Source: Bacteroidia bacterium (GTDB lineage: Bacteria; Bacteroidota; Bacteroidia; J057; JAIXKT01). Taken from it: 64,000 nt of DNA. A program made the position numbers and the translations under genes. A model generated the notes under the pieces. That model was not told the origin of the DNA, did no database searches, and was given only the letters and a program-made list of their open reading frames with translations. Of the stretch, positions 37,068 to 45,797 are shown piece by piece. Position 1 is the stretch's first letter, and every line of letters starts with the position of its first letter. The DNA is taken from NCBI GenBank assembly GCA_026932145.1, contig JAIXKT010000007.1, forward strand, positions 312,796-376,795, given 5' to 3'.

Positions 37068-39613
37068 AGCTGTTTGGGCAGGGTTACTGTAAATGTTGTT
37101 TTTCCCGGAATAGTTTGGAAACTGATTTTCCCGTCATGTTTTTGTACGATTTTTCTGCAAATATCTAAACCAAGTCCGCTACCTTCTCCTTGCGCTTTTG
37201 TGGTAAAGAAAGCATCAAAGATTTTTCCTTGAATTTCAGGCGGTATTCCCGGCCCGGAATCTGTGATATTAACGACAATATTTTCTGGTTGGTCTAAAAT
37301 ATCTATTTGTAACGTACCATGATAATTCATAGCTTGAATTGCATTATGAATCAAGTTTGTCCAAATCTGACCAAGTTCGTCAGGATAAGTAGGAACCTCT
37401 GGTATATCCTCATAGTTTCGAACTATTTCGATACCGTATTTAATCTGATTATGATATAATGTTAAAATAATCTCAATAGAATCTTTAACATTAGTCATCG
37501 TTTTTGCCTCTTGATTTTGAACGTAGGAGTAATTTTTTAGGGCAAATACTATTTTTTTTGTTTTTTCTGCAGCTATGTTGATATTATCTAAATTTACCTT
37601 TAGCTGCCCTAAGGAATACACTACATCTAAGATAGCATGACTTTCTTGGGCATCAAACAAGGGTAGATATTTTTCGATGCGGTCAATAACGCCTACTTCA
37701 ACTAATTTTCGGGAGATTTCTTCTGCATCAGTGATTCCTAAATCCTCGAGTTGGCGCATCAGCTCTTTTCGCTTTATGCGTTCTTCTTTGGATGTCAATA
37801 TTTGGTCATTCAGCAAAACATCTTCTAAAATGTGTGCTAAGAGTACTTGGTGTTTGTCATCAAAACGGAAAGACGGTAGCTGTTTGATGATAACCGGCAG
37901 AATATCAGCCATATTAGTAGCTGAGGCTTTAATAGCTCCGATGGGTGTGTTAATTTCATGGGCAACGCCGGATACTAATTGCCCTAATGAAGCCATTTTT
38001 TCGGATTGAATGAGCTGTGCTTGGGTGGTTTCTAAATCCGTAAGGGTAGCTCTCAGTTCTTGGGTACGTTCGGTAACAATAGATTCTAAGTTTTCATTAA
38101 GACCTTTAAGTTGATGCTCACTGGAGCGAAGTTCACCCTCTACGCGGCGCATTTCTTCTTGGGTAGCCTCCAATTCCTCAATATTTTGGCGCATTTCTTC
38201 TTCTTGTGCCATCAACATTTCGGTTTTTTCTTGCGCTTCATACAGTAGGTTTCGGATATTTTCTTTGTTCACTAAATTTGTTAATGAACTGGCTATAAAT
38301 GAACGAATTCTTTCTAAGAAATCTAATTGCTCTTCGGTATATTGGTCTAAGCTACTTAACTCTAAGATACCAACCGATTCATCGTTAGAAACAATAGGAA
38401 CGATAAGAATAGAATTTGGATGTAATTGGGTTGCAGAACTTAAAACGCGGAACTGCCCGACTTCTTCTGTTTTTAAATGAATTATCTGATTTTGTTTTAA
38501 GGCTACTGAACCCAGCCCATCTCTTTCATCGTAAATAGTAGAAACTTGTGTAGAAAGTGTATAGTTATAGCTACCAATTAACTGTAAGTTTTTATTGCCG
38601 GAGTCAAAGGAAAATAAAGCGCCTTGAATACTATTCGTTTGTTGGGTAATACTATCCAGAATCTGCTGCCCCCATTCTTGCAGGGAGCGCTGCTGAGCCT
38701 GTAAAATGTTATTAAATTGCGTAACGGCTATCTCTATAAACTGGCTTTTTTGTAATGATGCTACCTCGGATTCTAAGGTTTCTATCTCTTCATATAGTAC
38801 ATCAGATTTGAATTTTATTTCTTCAACCTCCTTATTAGTAGTTTGTTGTGAAAGTTCAAGCTCCCGTATTTTATTCTCTGATTGTTCCCGTAGTATTTCA
38901 AAAGAATCTTTAAAGGTAGAAACCTTCAGTCTTAATATTTGTTGGATTGTTTCAACATAAGCAAAGTCTATTACCTTAACAGATTTTTCTTCATAACTTA
39001 GATTTGCAGAGGTGTCGTCAAATATAGGATCCATAGAATCAATCACTTGTCGCTGTAAGTTTTGGTATGAAATTCGCAACATCTGGTAAATCAAACCGGT
39101 TATTAAAACAACAAAAACGATAATTAGGATAAAATTAAACCTTACCTGCTTATGTAAGGTATTGCTCTCTGCAACGTTTGTTCCTAAAATATACTGTATC
39201 GTTCCATAATTAGTTGTAAAACTTTTGAAATAAAAATATTCATCATCTTTCAAAAAGTTTATTGAATCTTGGATATTTTGGAAGTCAAGTTTATGTTGGG
39301 ATTGGCTTCTTTGGTAGAGTAGTTTTTGGTTACGAAATATCGCTAAGGTTGTAATCTTTGCCTTAGACAGTAATTCGGGTGAGAGTGCCGGAAGTTGTAG
39401 GTCTGAATTATATTGATTTGAGGTTAATTCATTGGTTACCAAGCTATGTATAAATGCTAAGGTAGCATTACTTTCGTAGTTTAGTTGGGTTTCAAATTTT
39501 CGCTCATTAAGCGGAATTATAGAAAAAATCAGTACAGTAAAGATAGCCACAACAGTTAGCATAACTATTGAGAACCCAAATTTACTTCGTAAAATAGATA
39601 GTAAACGCTCCAT
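37064..39613 (-). CDS. membrane sensor histidine kinase with GAF domain
   Basis: 849 residues. One membrane segment near residues 17-36, an extracytoplasmic domain of about 110 residues and a second segment (about 154-174) are followed by coiled coils. A GAF-like domain (about 290-440, with GSVALKQNQIIHL and ILIVPIVSNDESVGILELSS) and a second coiled coil come next. The kinase core has MASLGQLVSGVAHEINTPIG with H552, N box NLIHNAIQAM, G1 DSGPGIPPEI, F box FDAFFTTK and G2 GSGLGLDICRKI. No response regulator is adjacent. It overlaps ruvA by four bases, an unusual partner. Confidence 0.92.
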   Translation of the reverse strand: MERLLSILRSKFGFSIVMLTVVAIFTVLIFSIIPLNERKFETQLNYESNATLAFIHSLVTNELTSNQYNSDLQLPALSPELLSKAKITTLAIFRNQKLLYQRSQSQHKLDFQNIQDSINFLKDDEYFYFKSFTTNYGTIQYILGTNVAESNTLHKQVRFNFILIIVFVVLITGLIYQMLRISYQNLQRQVIDSMDPIFDDTSANLSYEEKSVKVIDFAYVETIQQILRLKVSTFKDSFEILREQSENKIRELELSQQTTNKEVEEIKFKSDVLYEEIETLESEVASLQKSQFIEIAVTQFNNILQAQQRSLQEWGQQILDSITQQTNSIQGALFSFDSGNKNLQLIGSYNYTLSTQVSTIYDERDGLGSVALKQNQIIHLKTEEVGQFRVLSSATQLHPNSILIVPIVSNDESVGILELSSLDQYTEEQLDFLERIRSFIASSLTNLVNKENIRNLLYEAQEKTEMLMAQEEEMRQNIEELEATQEEMRRVEGELRSSEHQLKGLNENLESIVTERTQELRATLTDLETTQAQLIQSEKMASLGQLVSGVAHEINTPIGAIKASATNMADILPVIIKQLPSFRFDDKHQVLLAHILEDVLLNDQILTSKEERIKRKELMRQLEDLGITDAEEISRKLVEVGVIDRIEKYLPLFDAQESHAILDVVYSLGQLKVNLDNINIAAEKTKKIVFALKNYSYVQNQEAKTMTNVKDSIEIILTLYHNQIKYGIEIVRNYEDIPEVPTYPDELGQIWTNLIHNAIQAMNYHGTLQIDILDQPENIVVNITDSGPGIPPEIQGKIFDAFFTTKAQGEGSGLGLDICRKIVQKHDGKISFQTIPGKTTFTVTLPKQL

Positions 39614-39625
39614 CGCGTTGTTGGG

Positions 39626-40405
39626 CTAAATATCTTGGAATTGAGCCGCTCTTTTTTCTAAGAATGCGGTTGTCCCTTCTTTAAAATCCGAGTAATGACA
39701 GCAGTTACCGAAAAGAGTAGCCTCTACTTCATAGCCATTTACGCCGGTTTCATGGCAGGCATTTACTGCTGTAATGGTATTGGCTAATGCTCTGGGGGAT
39801 TTTTTATAGCATTTTTGGAGCATAGCTAAGGCCGTTTCAATTAGCTGGTCAATGGGGACGACTGCGTTTACCAATCCCAAACCTTGTGCTTGAGCGGCGG
39901 TTATCATATCGGTTGTGAGTAATAGCTCTAATGCCTTTGTTTTTCCAATTAGCCGTGTAAGGCGTTGAGTGCCTCCGTATCCGGCAATAATTCCCAGATT
40001 AACTTCCGGTTGGCCAAATTTAGCATTTTCGGAAGCTATTCTAAGGTGGCAAGCCATAGCTAATTCGCAGCCTCCGCCTAAGGCAAAGCCATTTACGGCA
40101 GCTACTACCGGCTTGGGAAAGTTCTCTATTTTGGCAAAAACCGCTTGGCCACGTTTGCTTAATACCACAGCAGTTGGCTCTGTTAAAGCAGCTAATTCGC
40201 TAATATCCGCTCCAGCAACAAATGACTTCTGGCCTGCACCGGTTAATATTACTCCTTTATAGTTTGAATTACCCAGAATCTCCGTAAATACAGCATCTAT
40301 TTCAGCAATAACACCCGTATTTAAAGCATTTAAAACATCAGGACGGTTAATCGTTACAAGCGCAGTACGATTACGCTCTTCAATCGTAAGATATTGATAT
40401 GACAT
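39626..40405 (-). CDS. enoyl-CoA hydratase/isomerase family protein
   Basis: 259 residues from ATG 40405 (MSYQYLTIEERNRTALVTI). The crotonase fold shows the oxyanion-hole segment FVAGADISELA, GFALGGGCELAMACH and FGQPEVNLGIIAGYGGTQRL, which carry both glutamates expected of hydratases. It probably hydrates short-chain enoyl-CoA in fatty-acid or butyrate-type metabolism. It precedes the histidine kinase gene by 12 bases. Upstream, 40424-40652, no other gene is seen. Confidence 0.92.
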   Translation of the reverse strand: MSYQYLTIEERNRTALVTINRPDVLNALNTGVIAEIDAVFTEILGNSNYKGVILTGAGQKSFVAGADISELAALTEPTAVVLSKRGQAVFAKIENFPKPVVAAVNGFALGGGCELAMACHLRIASENAKFGQPEVNLGIIAGYGGTQRLTRLIGKTKALELLLTTDMITAAQAQGLGLVNAVVPIDQLIETALAMLQKCYKKSPRALANTITAVNACHETGVNGYEVEATLFGNCCHYSDFKEGTTAFLEKRAAQFQDI

Positions 40406-40652
40406 AGTTAATATTCGACACAAATCTACGTGAATTTTACCCGAATAGTATAACCTTGTCCGTAAATTTATTGTTTTGTTGAAACCTTACTACCTAAATT
40501 GAACTGTATTTTAACGTTTTATTAGTTATTTTTAATTGATTTAGAGATAGTTAGTATTTTTATGATGTTTTTGGGTGCTAAATATTTGGCTTGAAGTAGA
40601 GCAAGCAATGGTTAGTATCCATACTTTTATACTAAAAGAGTGATTACTTTCG

Positions 40653-40660
40653 TACTTTTG
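40653..40660 (+). promoter_or_regulatory. -7 box TACTTTTG for the PorW/SprE gene
   Basis: An exact TAnnTTTG match 12 bases before the ATG at 40673, giving a very short leader. No -33 element at standard spacing. Confidence 0.45.
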
Positions 40661-40672
40661 TAGGTTGAATTA

Positions 40673-43381
40673 ATGTTTCGGGAAAAACTTCATAAGATTT
40701 GGTGTAGCGGAAGTGTAGCTGCTATCTACATAGTTTTGTCAGTAATTTTATTTGGTTGTGGTGCAGACCGAAAAAACTTTATTGCCAGAACCTATCATAA
40801 CACAACTTCTTTATTTAATGGTTATTACAATGCTAACATACGGTACAAAGACGGTGTTAAACAGGTAGAGGCTAATATGCCGGTACCGCAGGATGAATTT
40901 ATCCCGCTTTTGGCTGTCTTAGACCCCCAAAAATCCGGCGGCTCACTTTCTTTGTTTGATGAAGCAATCAATAAATGCGACCTTGTTTTGTATAAACATA
41001 AAAATAGCAAATGGGCCGATAACTGCCGATTTTTAATAGGTCGTTCATGGTTTTACAAAAAAAACTACAGCCTTGCTATACAAAATTTTGAATACGTTTT
41101 ATCTGCCTACCCTAAATCAAATCTAAAACCGGCCGTTACTTTGTGGTTAGCTAAAACCTACTTTCTAAATGGAAGTATCTTCCGCGCTCGAGAAGTCCTA
41201 AACCAATTAGCACAAGATAAGTTATTAAAAAAGAACTTATTAGGAGAATTAACGCTCTTGCAAGCTACTTTAGCCATCCAGCAAGAAGATTATCCTGGAG
41301 CTATTACAGCTATTGAAAACAATATTGAAATCATCAAACCTAAAAAAATGCGTGCCCGATGCTATTTTTTGCTGGCACAGCTATATGATACCCAAAAATC
41401 TTTCCCCAAAGCCTACGAAAACTACCAAAAAGTAGTTTCTATGAATACCGAAAACAATATCACTTTTCAAGCTAAAATCAATATTGCTAAGCTATTTACC
41501 AATTATCAAGAAGGGCATGACGAATCAGCCTCTATCACCAAACTGCTACGCCAGCTTTCAAAAGATGTTAAATATGAAGAATTTTTAGATCAAATTTATT
41601 ACCAATGGGCTTTGGTAGAGCTAAAAAAGAAAGATGAAGCTAAAGCAATAGAATATTTAAACCTTTCATTGCGAAAAAATAAAGACAACGTTCGCCAAAA
41701 AGCATTATCTTATTATCAAATAGGTAGGATTTATTTTTACAATCAACGCAAGTTCACCGATGCTCAAGCCTATTTTGATAGTGCAGCTACCATCATAAAG
41801 CCAGAAGCAAAAGAATATGATGAAATAAAATCGCTGGCCGCTACACTAAAAGAATATGTGAAGCACTTGAATAACATGGTTTTACAAGATTCTTTATTGG
41901 CCCTAAGTGCTTTAAGCCCAGAACAATTAGAGGCCAAAATAGATCAAATTATATCTGCCGAAGAAGAAAAAAAACGCCAAGAAGCTGCCAAAAAAGCCCA
42001 AGACGAGCAAGACCAGTTAGCTAAAAATTTTAACACTCCTCCCGTTGATAATCAAAGTGCGACCAATCGAGGAAGTTTTTATTTTGATAACGTAAGTATG
42101 GTCGCAATGGGGCGGCAAGAATTTACCAGAATATGGGGAAATAGAAATAATGAAGATAACTGGCGGCGTAAAAATAAAGATATTATCATAGCTTCCGCAG
42201 GAGATAATGCAGGCGACCAAGCCGAAGATATTCCCAAAGACCCCGTAGAAGCCAGAAAAGTAAAGCGCGAAAAAATGAAAACGGCTGTTCCGAAAACACC
42301 CAAAGAAAAAACCGATGCCGAAAATAAACTTATCGAATCTATGGTAGCATTAGCTCAAATCTACGACCAAAAACTAAATCAGCCGGATTCCGCAATAGCT
42401 TTATACAACCGTATCGTAACACGCTTCCCCGATTCTGACTTCGCCCCCAAAGCCTATTACGGTCTCTATACTTTATTGCTCAAAAAAGATCCCAATAAAG
42501 CCGAAGAATATAAACAAACTATCATTAAAAAATTTCCCGGAAGCATGTATGCTAAACTTGCCAATAAAGAAATTGCCGGAGAAGAAGACGCTAACGACAC
42601 AGCATTCTTAGCAGCTTATAACGCTCTCTATGACACCTACTTACAAGAACAATATAGTTCCGTAATCTCTTTTGCCGGCCAAATTATAGCCCAACACCCA
42701 ACCCAAAAGCTAATCCCAAACGTTTATTATCTGCGTGGTATGAGTTTTGGATTTTTACAACAATATGATAGCTTAAAAACCACTTTTCTATTCATTAAGA
42801 AAAATTTCCCGGACGCAGGAATCATTACGCAGGTGAATCAAACACTGGCATTGCTAAATAAAGGAGTCGCAGAATCAGGAACACAGGGAGAAAATAAAAC
42901 CCAAAACTCAGCATCTCAAAACGAAGGAAAAACCGACAACAAAACAGAACATTCTGATACAGCTACAACCAATGCAAATGACCCCAGATTCGCTATCTTT
43001 AACGCCAAAAAACAGGCAAATGAAATTGTGCTGGTAATTGCCTTAATAGACAAATCTATCGTTACTAACGACCAATTAAAAATAGAAATATCCCGATTTA
43101 ATTCGGAATCATTTAAGAATGAGAGACTTACAACAAACGTATTTTTGTATCATAACCAACACCATTTGGTTTATATCAGCCAGTTTTTAGATTTCAAAAG
43201 TGCAGATACTTACATACGAGTATTACGCAATGACCCCAAAATAAAACAATGGTTAGTTAAGCCCGAACAAGACGTGATGTTTATAACCCCCTCTAATTTC
43301 TCACAGGCTTATCGAAACAAAAAGATAAACGATTATCAAGATTTCTTCCTAATAAATTACAAAGAAATGCTGGCCGAATAA
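40673..43381 (+). CDS. TPR-repeat lipoprotein, PorW/SprE-like T9SS component
   Basis: 902 residues with a lipobox (ILFGCGADRK). The post-cysteine segment FIARTYHNTTSLFNGYYNANIRYKDGVKQVEANMP, in two parts, matches the SprE/PorW start, where an N-terminal domain precedes tetratricopeptide repeats (several between about 100 and 400 and again 555-690). A low-complexity K/E/D linker separates the halves. The C-terminus has an SPOR-like or ferredoxin-fold stretch (LKIEISRFNSESFKN). SprE/PorW is needed for type IX secretion and gliding. The T9SS cargo gene at 57625 supports the context. Confidence 0.75.
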   Translation: MFREKLHKIWCSGSVAAIYIVLSVILFGCGADRKNFIARTYHNTTSLFNGYYNANIRYKDGVKQVEANMPVPQDEFIPLLAVLDPQKSGGSLSLFDEAINKCDLVLYKHKNSKWADNCRFLIGRSWFYKKNYSLAIQNFEYVLSAYPKSNLKPAVTLWLAKTYFLNGSIFRAREVLNQLAQDKLLKKNLLGELTLLQATLAIQQEDYPGAITAIENNIEIIKPKKMRARCYFLLAQLYDTQKSFPKAYENYQKVVSMNTENNITFQAKINIAKLFTNYQEGHDESASITKLLRQLSKDVKYEEFLDQIYYQWALVELKKKDEAKAIEYLNLSLRKNKDNVRQKALSYYQIGRIYFYNQRKFTDAQAYFDSAATIIKPEAKEYDEIKSLAATLKEYVKHLNNMVLQDSLLALSALSPEQLEAKIDQIISAEEEKKRQEAAKKAQDEQDQLAKNFNTPPVDNQSATNRGSFYFDNVSMVAMGRQEFTRIWGNRNNEDNWRRKNKDIIIASAGDNAGDQAEDIPKDPVEARKVKREKMKTAVPKTPKEKTDAENKLIESMVALAQIYDQKLNQPDSAIALYNRIVTRFPDSDFAPKAYYGLYTLLLKKDPNKAEEYKQTIIKKFPGSMYAKLANKEIAGEEDANDTAFLAAYNALYDTYLQEQYSSVISFAGQIIAQHPTQKLIPNVYYLRGMSFGFLQQYDSLKTTFLFIKKNFPDAGIITQVNQTLALLNKGVAESGTQGENKTQNSASQNEGKTDNKTEHSDTATTNANDPRFAIFNAKKQANEIVLVIALIDKSIVTNDQLKIEISRFNSESFKNERLTTNVFLYHNQHHLVYISQFLDFKSADTYIRVLRNDPKIKQWLVKPEQDVMFITPSNFSQAYRNKKINDYQDFFLINYKEMLAE

Positions 43382-43402
43382 GTAATTCTAAAAACAATAT
43401 AG

Positions 43403-44134
43403 CTAAGCAAGGTCTTCGGTTTTATGTTTGACCATTAACTCATTGTCTTCATTTTGAACAGAATAGCTTGTTCCTAATTCCTTTGGCGTTACAACCACCT
43501 TTGGATAAATAGGAACGACCTCCTCCGGAAAATCAACTAAATCTGTGGATATATTGATATTTTGACGAGGATAACGGTTAAAGTAGATAAGTGCGGTGAA
43601 CGTGCCCACAACAATACCGGCGGCATGACTTTCATAAGAAACCTTGTAATCTAATGGTAACCAACCAATTATCATCGTTGATTGGGTAAGCAAAACGAGT
43701 AAGGAAATTACCATAGCACTTCTGTCTTTACGCAATAAGCCAATAAAAAACAGAAAAGAGATAAGTCCATACCCAACGCCGCTACTCCCGATATGATAGG
43801 CCGGCCTGCCGGTGAACCAAACCAATATTCCCGTAGCAATCCAAATAATTGATAGCACCCGCAAAGCAATATCAGGATACAACAGTCCAACTAAAAAAAA
43901 ACCACCGCATACCGGCAATAAATTTCCCAGCAGATGATTAAAGTTGCTGTGAATCAGCGGAGAAACAAAAATGCCAACGATTCCGAGCCACGTTTTGGGA
44001 TAATTTCCCAGATTGGCCAAAGATTGGTTAGACACCGTTTCCATAAACAAGGTCAGAAACAGCACTAACATCAAAATCCCCGCCCAAAAACCGGCTCGTA
44101 AACTAATTCTGAATGTTTCTGAATCTTCCTGCAC
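43403..44134 (-). CDS. rhomboid family intramembrane serine protease
   Basis: 243 residues with about six membrane helices. HSNFNHLLGNLLPV is the first conserved rhomboid helix, HIGSSGVGYGLISF carries the catalytic Ser (GxSG), and SYESHAAGIVVG the catalytic His. The acidic C-terminal tail is cytosolic. It cleaves membrane proteins within the bilayer; substrates are unknown. It converges with the PorW/SprE gene and diverges from the 44474 gene. Confidence 0.92.
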   Translation of the reverse strand: MQEDSETFRISLRAGFWAGILMLVLFLTLFMETVSNQSLANLGNYPKTWLGIVGIFVSPLIHSNFNHLLGNLLPVCGGFFLVGLLYPDIALRVLSIIWIATGILVWFTGRPAYHIGSSGVGYGLISFLFFIGLLRKDRSAMVISLLVLLTQSTMIIGWLPLDYKVSYESHAAGIVVGTFTALIYFNRYPRQNINISTDLVDFPEEVVPIYPKVVVTPKELGTSYSVQNEDNELMVKHKTEDLA

Positions 44135-44273
44135 ACCAAACTAACGAGAATCTAACTATAAAAGTTTCAAAATAACAGGATATAAATTTTCCGAAAAAGA
44201 CTTTATAGCGATTCAAAATCAGGCATTCAATAGGAACTCAATTATTTGTCAAGAACACGCATTTTAAAATATT

Positions 44274-44306
44274 AAAACTTAAATATTAACTATTTAAGTT
44301 TTTTTT
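44274..44306 (+). terminator. terminator-like hairpin inside a divergent intergenic region
   Basis: AACTTAAAT (44276-44284) pairs with ATTTAAGTT (44292-44300); the run AAAA before and T8 after extend it. It lies between two divergent genes (44134 minus, 44474 plus), where no gene end is expected. The rest of the 339-base gap 44135-44473 shows no further feature. Confidence 0.45.
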
Positions 44307-44473
44307 CGTGTACAGAACTCTTTGTATTGAAACGGTTGATTTCAGTTGATTCCGATTCAAAAACTAAGTTTTCATCCTGTTCTAAATCACAACCAAAATT
44401 ATTATATCAAAATCCAATTTTTCTCTTGACAAAGGGCTAAATAATTTCGTAGATTGCCTGTTTCTTTAACACG

Positions 44474-44719
44474 ATGTTTAACATTAATGAACTCGAAACA
44501 CGTATCTCTGTTGTCAAACATTTTCTGAATTCAGAAATGACCCAAGTTCGGGTTAATCGCCTGAATAACAAAACGAACCTTCATGAAATAGGTTTTTCAT
44601 TAGATACTATTCATGAAGCAGAGCGCACCGGAATTAGAAATCTGAATGAAGCAGAATATTCTCGCATTCATCGGGTACTTACTTCGGTAGAAGCTCGGAT
44701 GAACTTATTCGGCAATTGA
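44474..44719 (+). CDS. small hypothetical protein
   Basis: 81 residues, charged and probably helical, with no signal or membrane segment. Segments NELETRISVVKHFLNSEM and LDTIHEAERTGIRNLNEAEYS look like a two-helix soluble protein. No family recognised. A clear terminator 20 bases after the stop supports a real transcription unit. Confidence 0.6.
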   Translation: MFNINELETRISVVKHFLNSEMTQVRVNRLNNKTNLHEIGFSLDTIHEAERTGIRNLNEAEYSRIHRVLTSVEARMNLFGN

Positions 44720-44738
44720 GATACTCCTTTTATAAGGT

Positions 44739-44767
44739 AACCTCTCCTTAGGGAGAGGTTTTTTTTT
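44739..44767 (+). terminator. rho-independent terminator after the 81-residue gene
   Basis: AACCTCTCC-TTAG-GGAGAGGTT (44739-44760), a perfect 9-bp stem followed by a T run to 44767. Confidence 0.9.
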
Positions 44768-44772
44768 GCTAT

Positions 44773-45615
44773 TTAGTTGGTATCTAAAAAATTAACGATA
44801 AGTTTATTTACAACCGAAGAATGTGTTTGAGGGCAATAATGAGTGGCTTGAGGTATGATTTCGAGTTTAGAATTCGGTATTTTACGGTTTAACTCGATTG
44901 GATGATCCGGCAAAACAATATCATTTTCACCAAAAATCAACAATACCGGGCAAACTATTTTTTGTAACTGTGCATCTGTTATTTGAGGATACTTTTGGTA
45001 CATAACTCCCATTCTTTTGGCAAAAGCCGGAAATGATTTAGGGTTAGGATGTTTGGGATACAATAAACTACACTTTTGGGCAACTTTGTCGTTATCCCAA
45101 TTCTTGAAGTTGGCTACAATTCTGGGTTGTAAGGCAGTGGAATCCGGACGGCTATTTACACCGATAGCTACTAATGATAGAATCCTTTCGGGATACAAAA
45201 AGGCTAAGTATAAGCCGGTTATGCCACCATCGCTCCAGCCCACAACGTGGGTTTTGGTAATTTTGAATTTATCTAATAGTTGAATGGCATCATGGGTAAA
45301 GACTTCATAACTCAATGAAGAATCCACAAAAGAAGAACGTCCGTGCCCGCGTGTATCCATTGCTATAACTCGGTATTTGGGTTCTAAGGCTTTAATCTGA
45401 GATTTCATTTCGGCTATTTCTTGAAATCCCCCATGCAATACAAGCACAAACGGAGCACCCGCTTTTCCGCTGATTTGTGCATGAACCTTGATTTTTCCAA
45501 TACTAACGGTGGTATCTTTTACCTGAGTATATCCCCCGAAAACAACACCTATCAGCGTAATAAACAACACACATTGCTTAATAATACGGCTGTTAGAAAG
45601 AATATTAAAACGCAT
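44773..45615 (-). CDS. exported alpha/beta hydrolase
   Basis: 280 residues from ATG 45615 (MRFNILSN), with a signal peptide ending GGYTQ. An upstream ATG at 45645 is in frame, but a -7 box at 45660-45653 would start transcription there, favouring 45615. The fold shows LHGGFQEIAEM (oxyanion loop), nucleophile VVGWSDGG, acid FGENDIVLP and base His in ATHYCPQTH. The substrate is unknown; it acts in the periplasm or outside. Confidence 0.88.
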   Translation of the reverse strand: MRFNILSNSRIIKQCVLFITLIGVVFGGYTQVKDTTVSIGKIKVHAQISGKAGAPFVLVLHGGFQEIAEMKSQIKALEPKYRVIAMDTRGHGRSSFVDSSLSYEVFTHDAIQLLDKFKITKTHVVGWSDGGITGLYLAFLYPERILSLVAIGVNSRPDSTALQPRIVANFKNWDNDKVAQKCSLLYPKHPNPKSFPAFAKRMGVMYQKYPQITDAQLQKIVCPVLLIFGENDIVLPDHPIELNRKIPNSKLEIIPQATHYCPQTHSSVVNKLIVNFLDTN

Positions 45616-45652
45616 TAAATAAATATCTGGATAGACTTTACCCAAAAGTAAA

Positions 45653-45660
45653 TTCTTAAA
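45653..45660 (-). promoter_or_regulatory. -7 box TACTTTTG for the hydrolase gene
   Basis: An exact TAnnTTTG match on the minus strand, ending 8 bases upstream of the in-frame ATG at 45645 and 38 upstream of the ATG at 45615. It supports the later start. Confidence 0.45.
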
Positions 45661-45746
45661 ATCAACTTAGTTTTGAAAAAGTTGCCGGCAAAAATAGTAA
45701 AAATCAGTGTTTACTTAAAAGGGACAATGTTATCCAAAATATTCCC

Positions 45747-45754
45747 TACATTTG
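45747..45754 (+). promoter_or_regulatory. -7 box TACATTTG for the metal ABC permease gene
   Basis: An exact TAnnTTTG match 43 bases before the ATG at 45798, giving a leader of about 37 bases. No palindromic metal-regulator operator was found around it. Confidence 0.45.
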
Positions 45755-45797
45755 CTTATCGGATTTTTAGTGGGAGAATCTACTAAATAATGGAATA

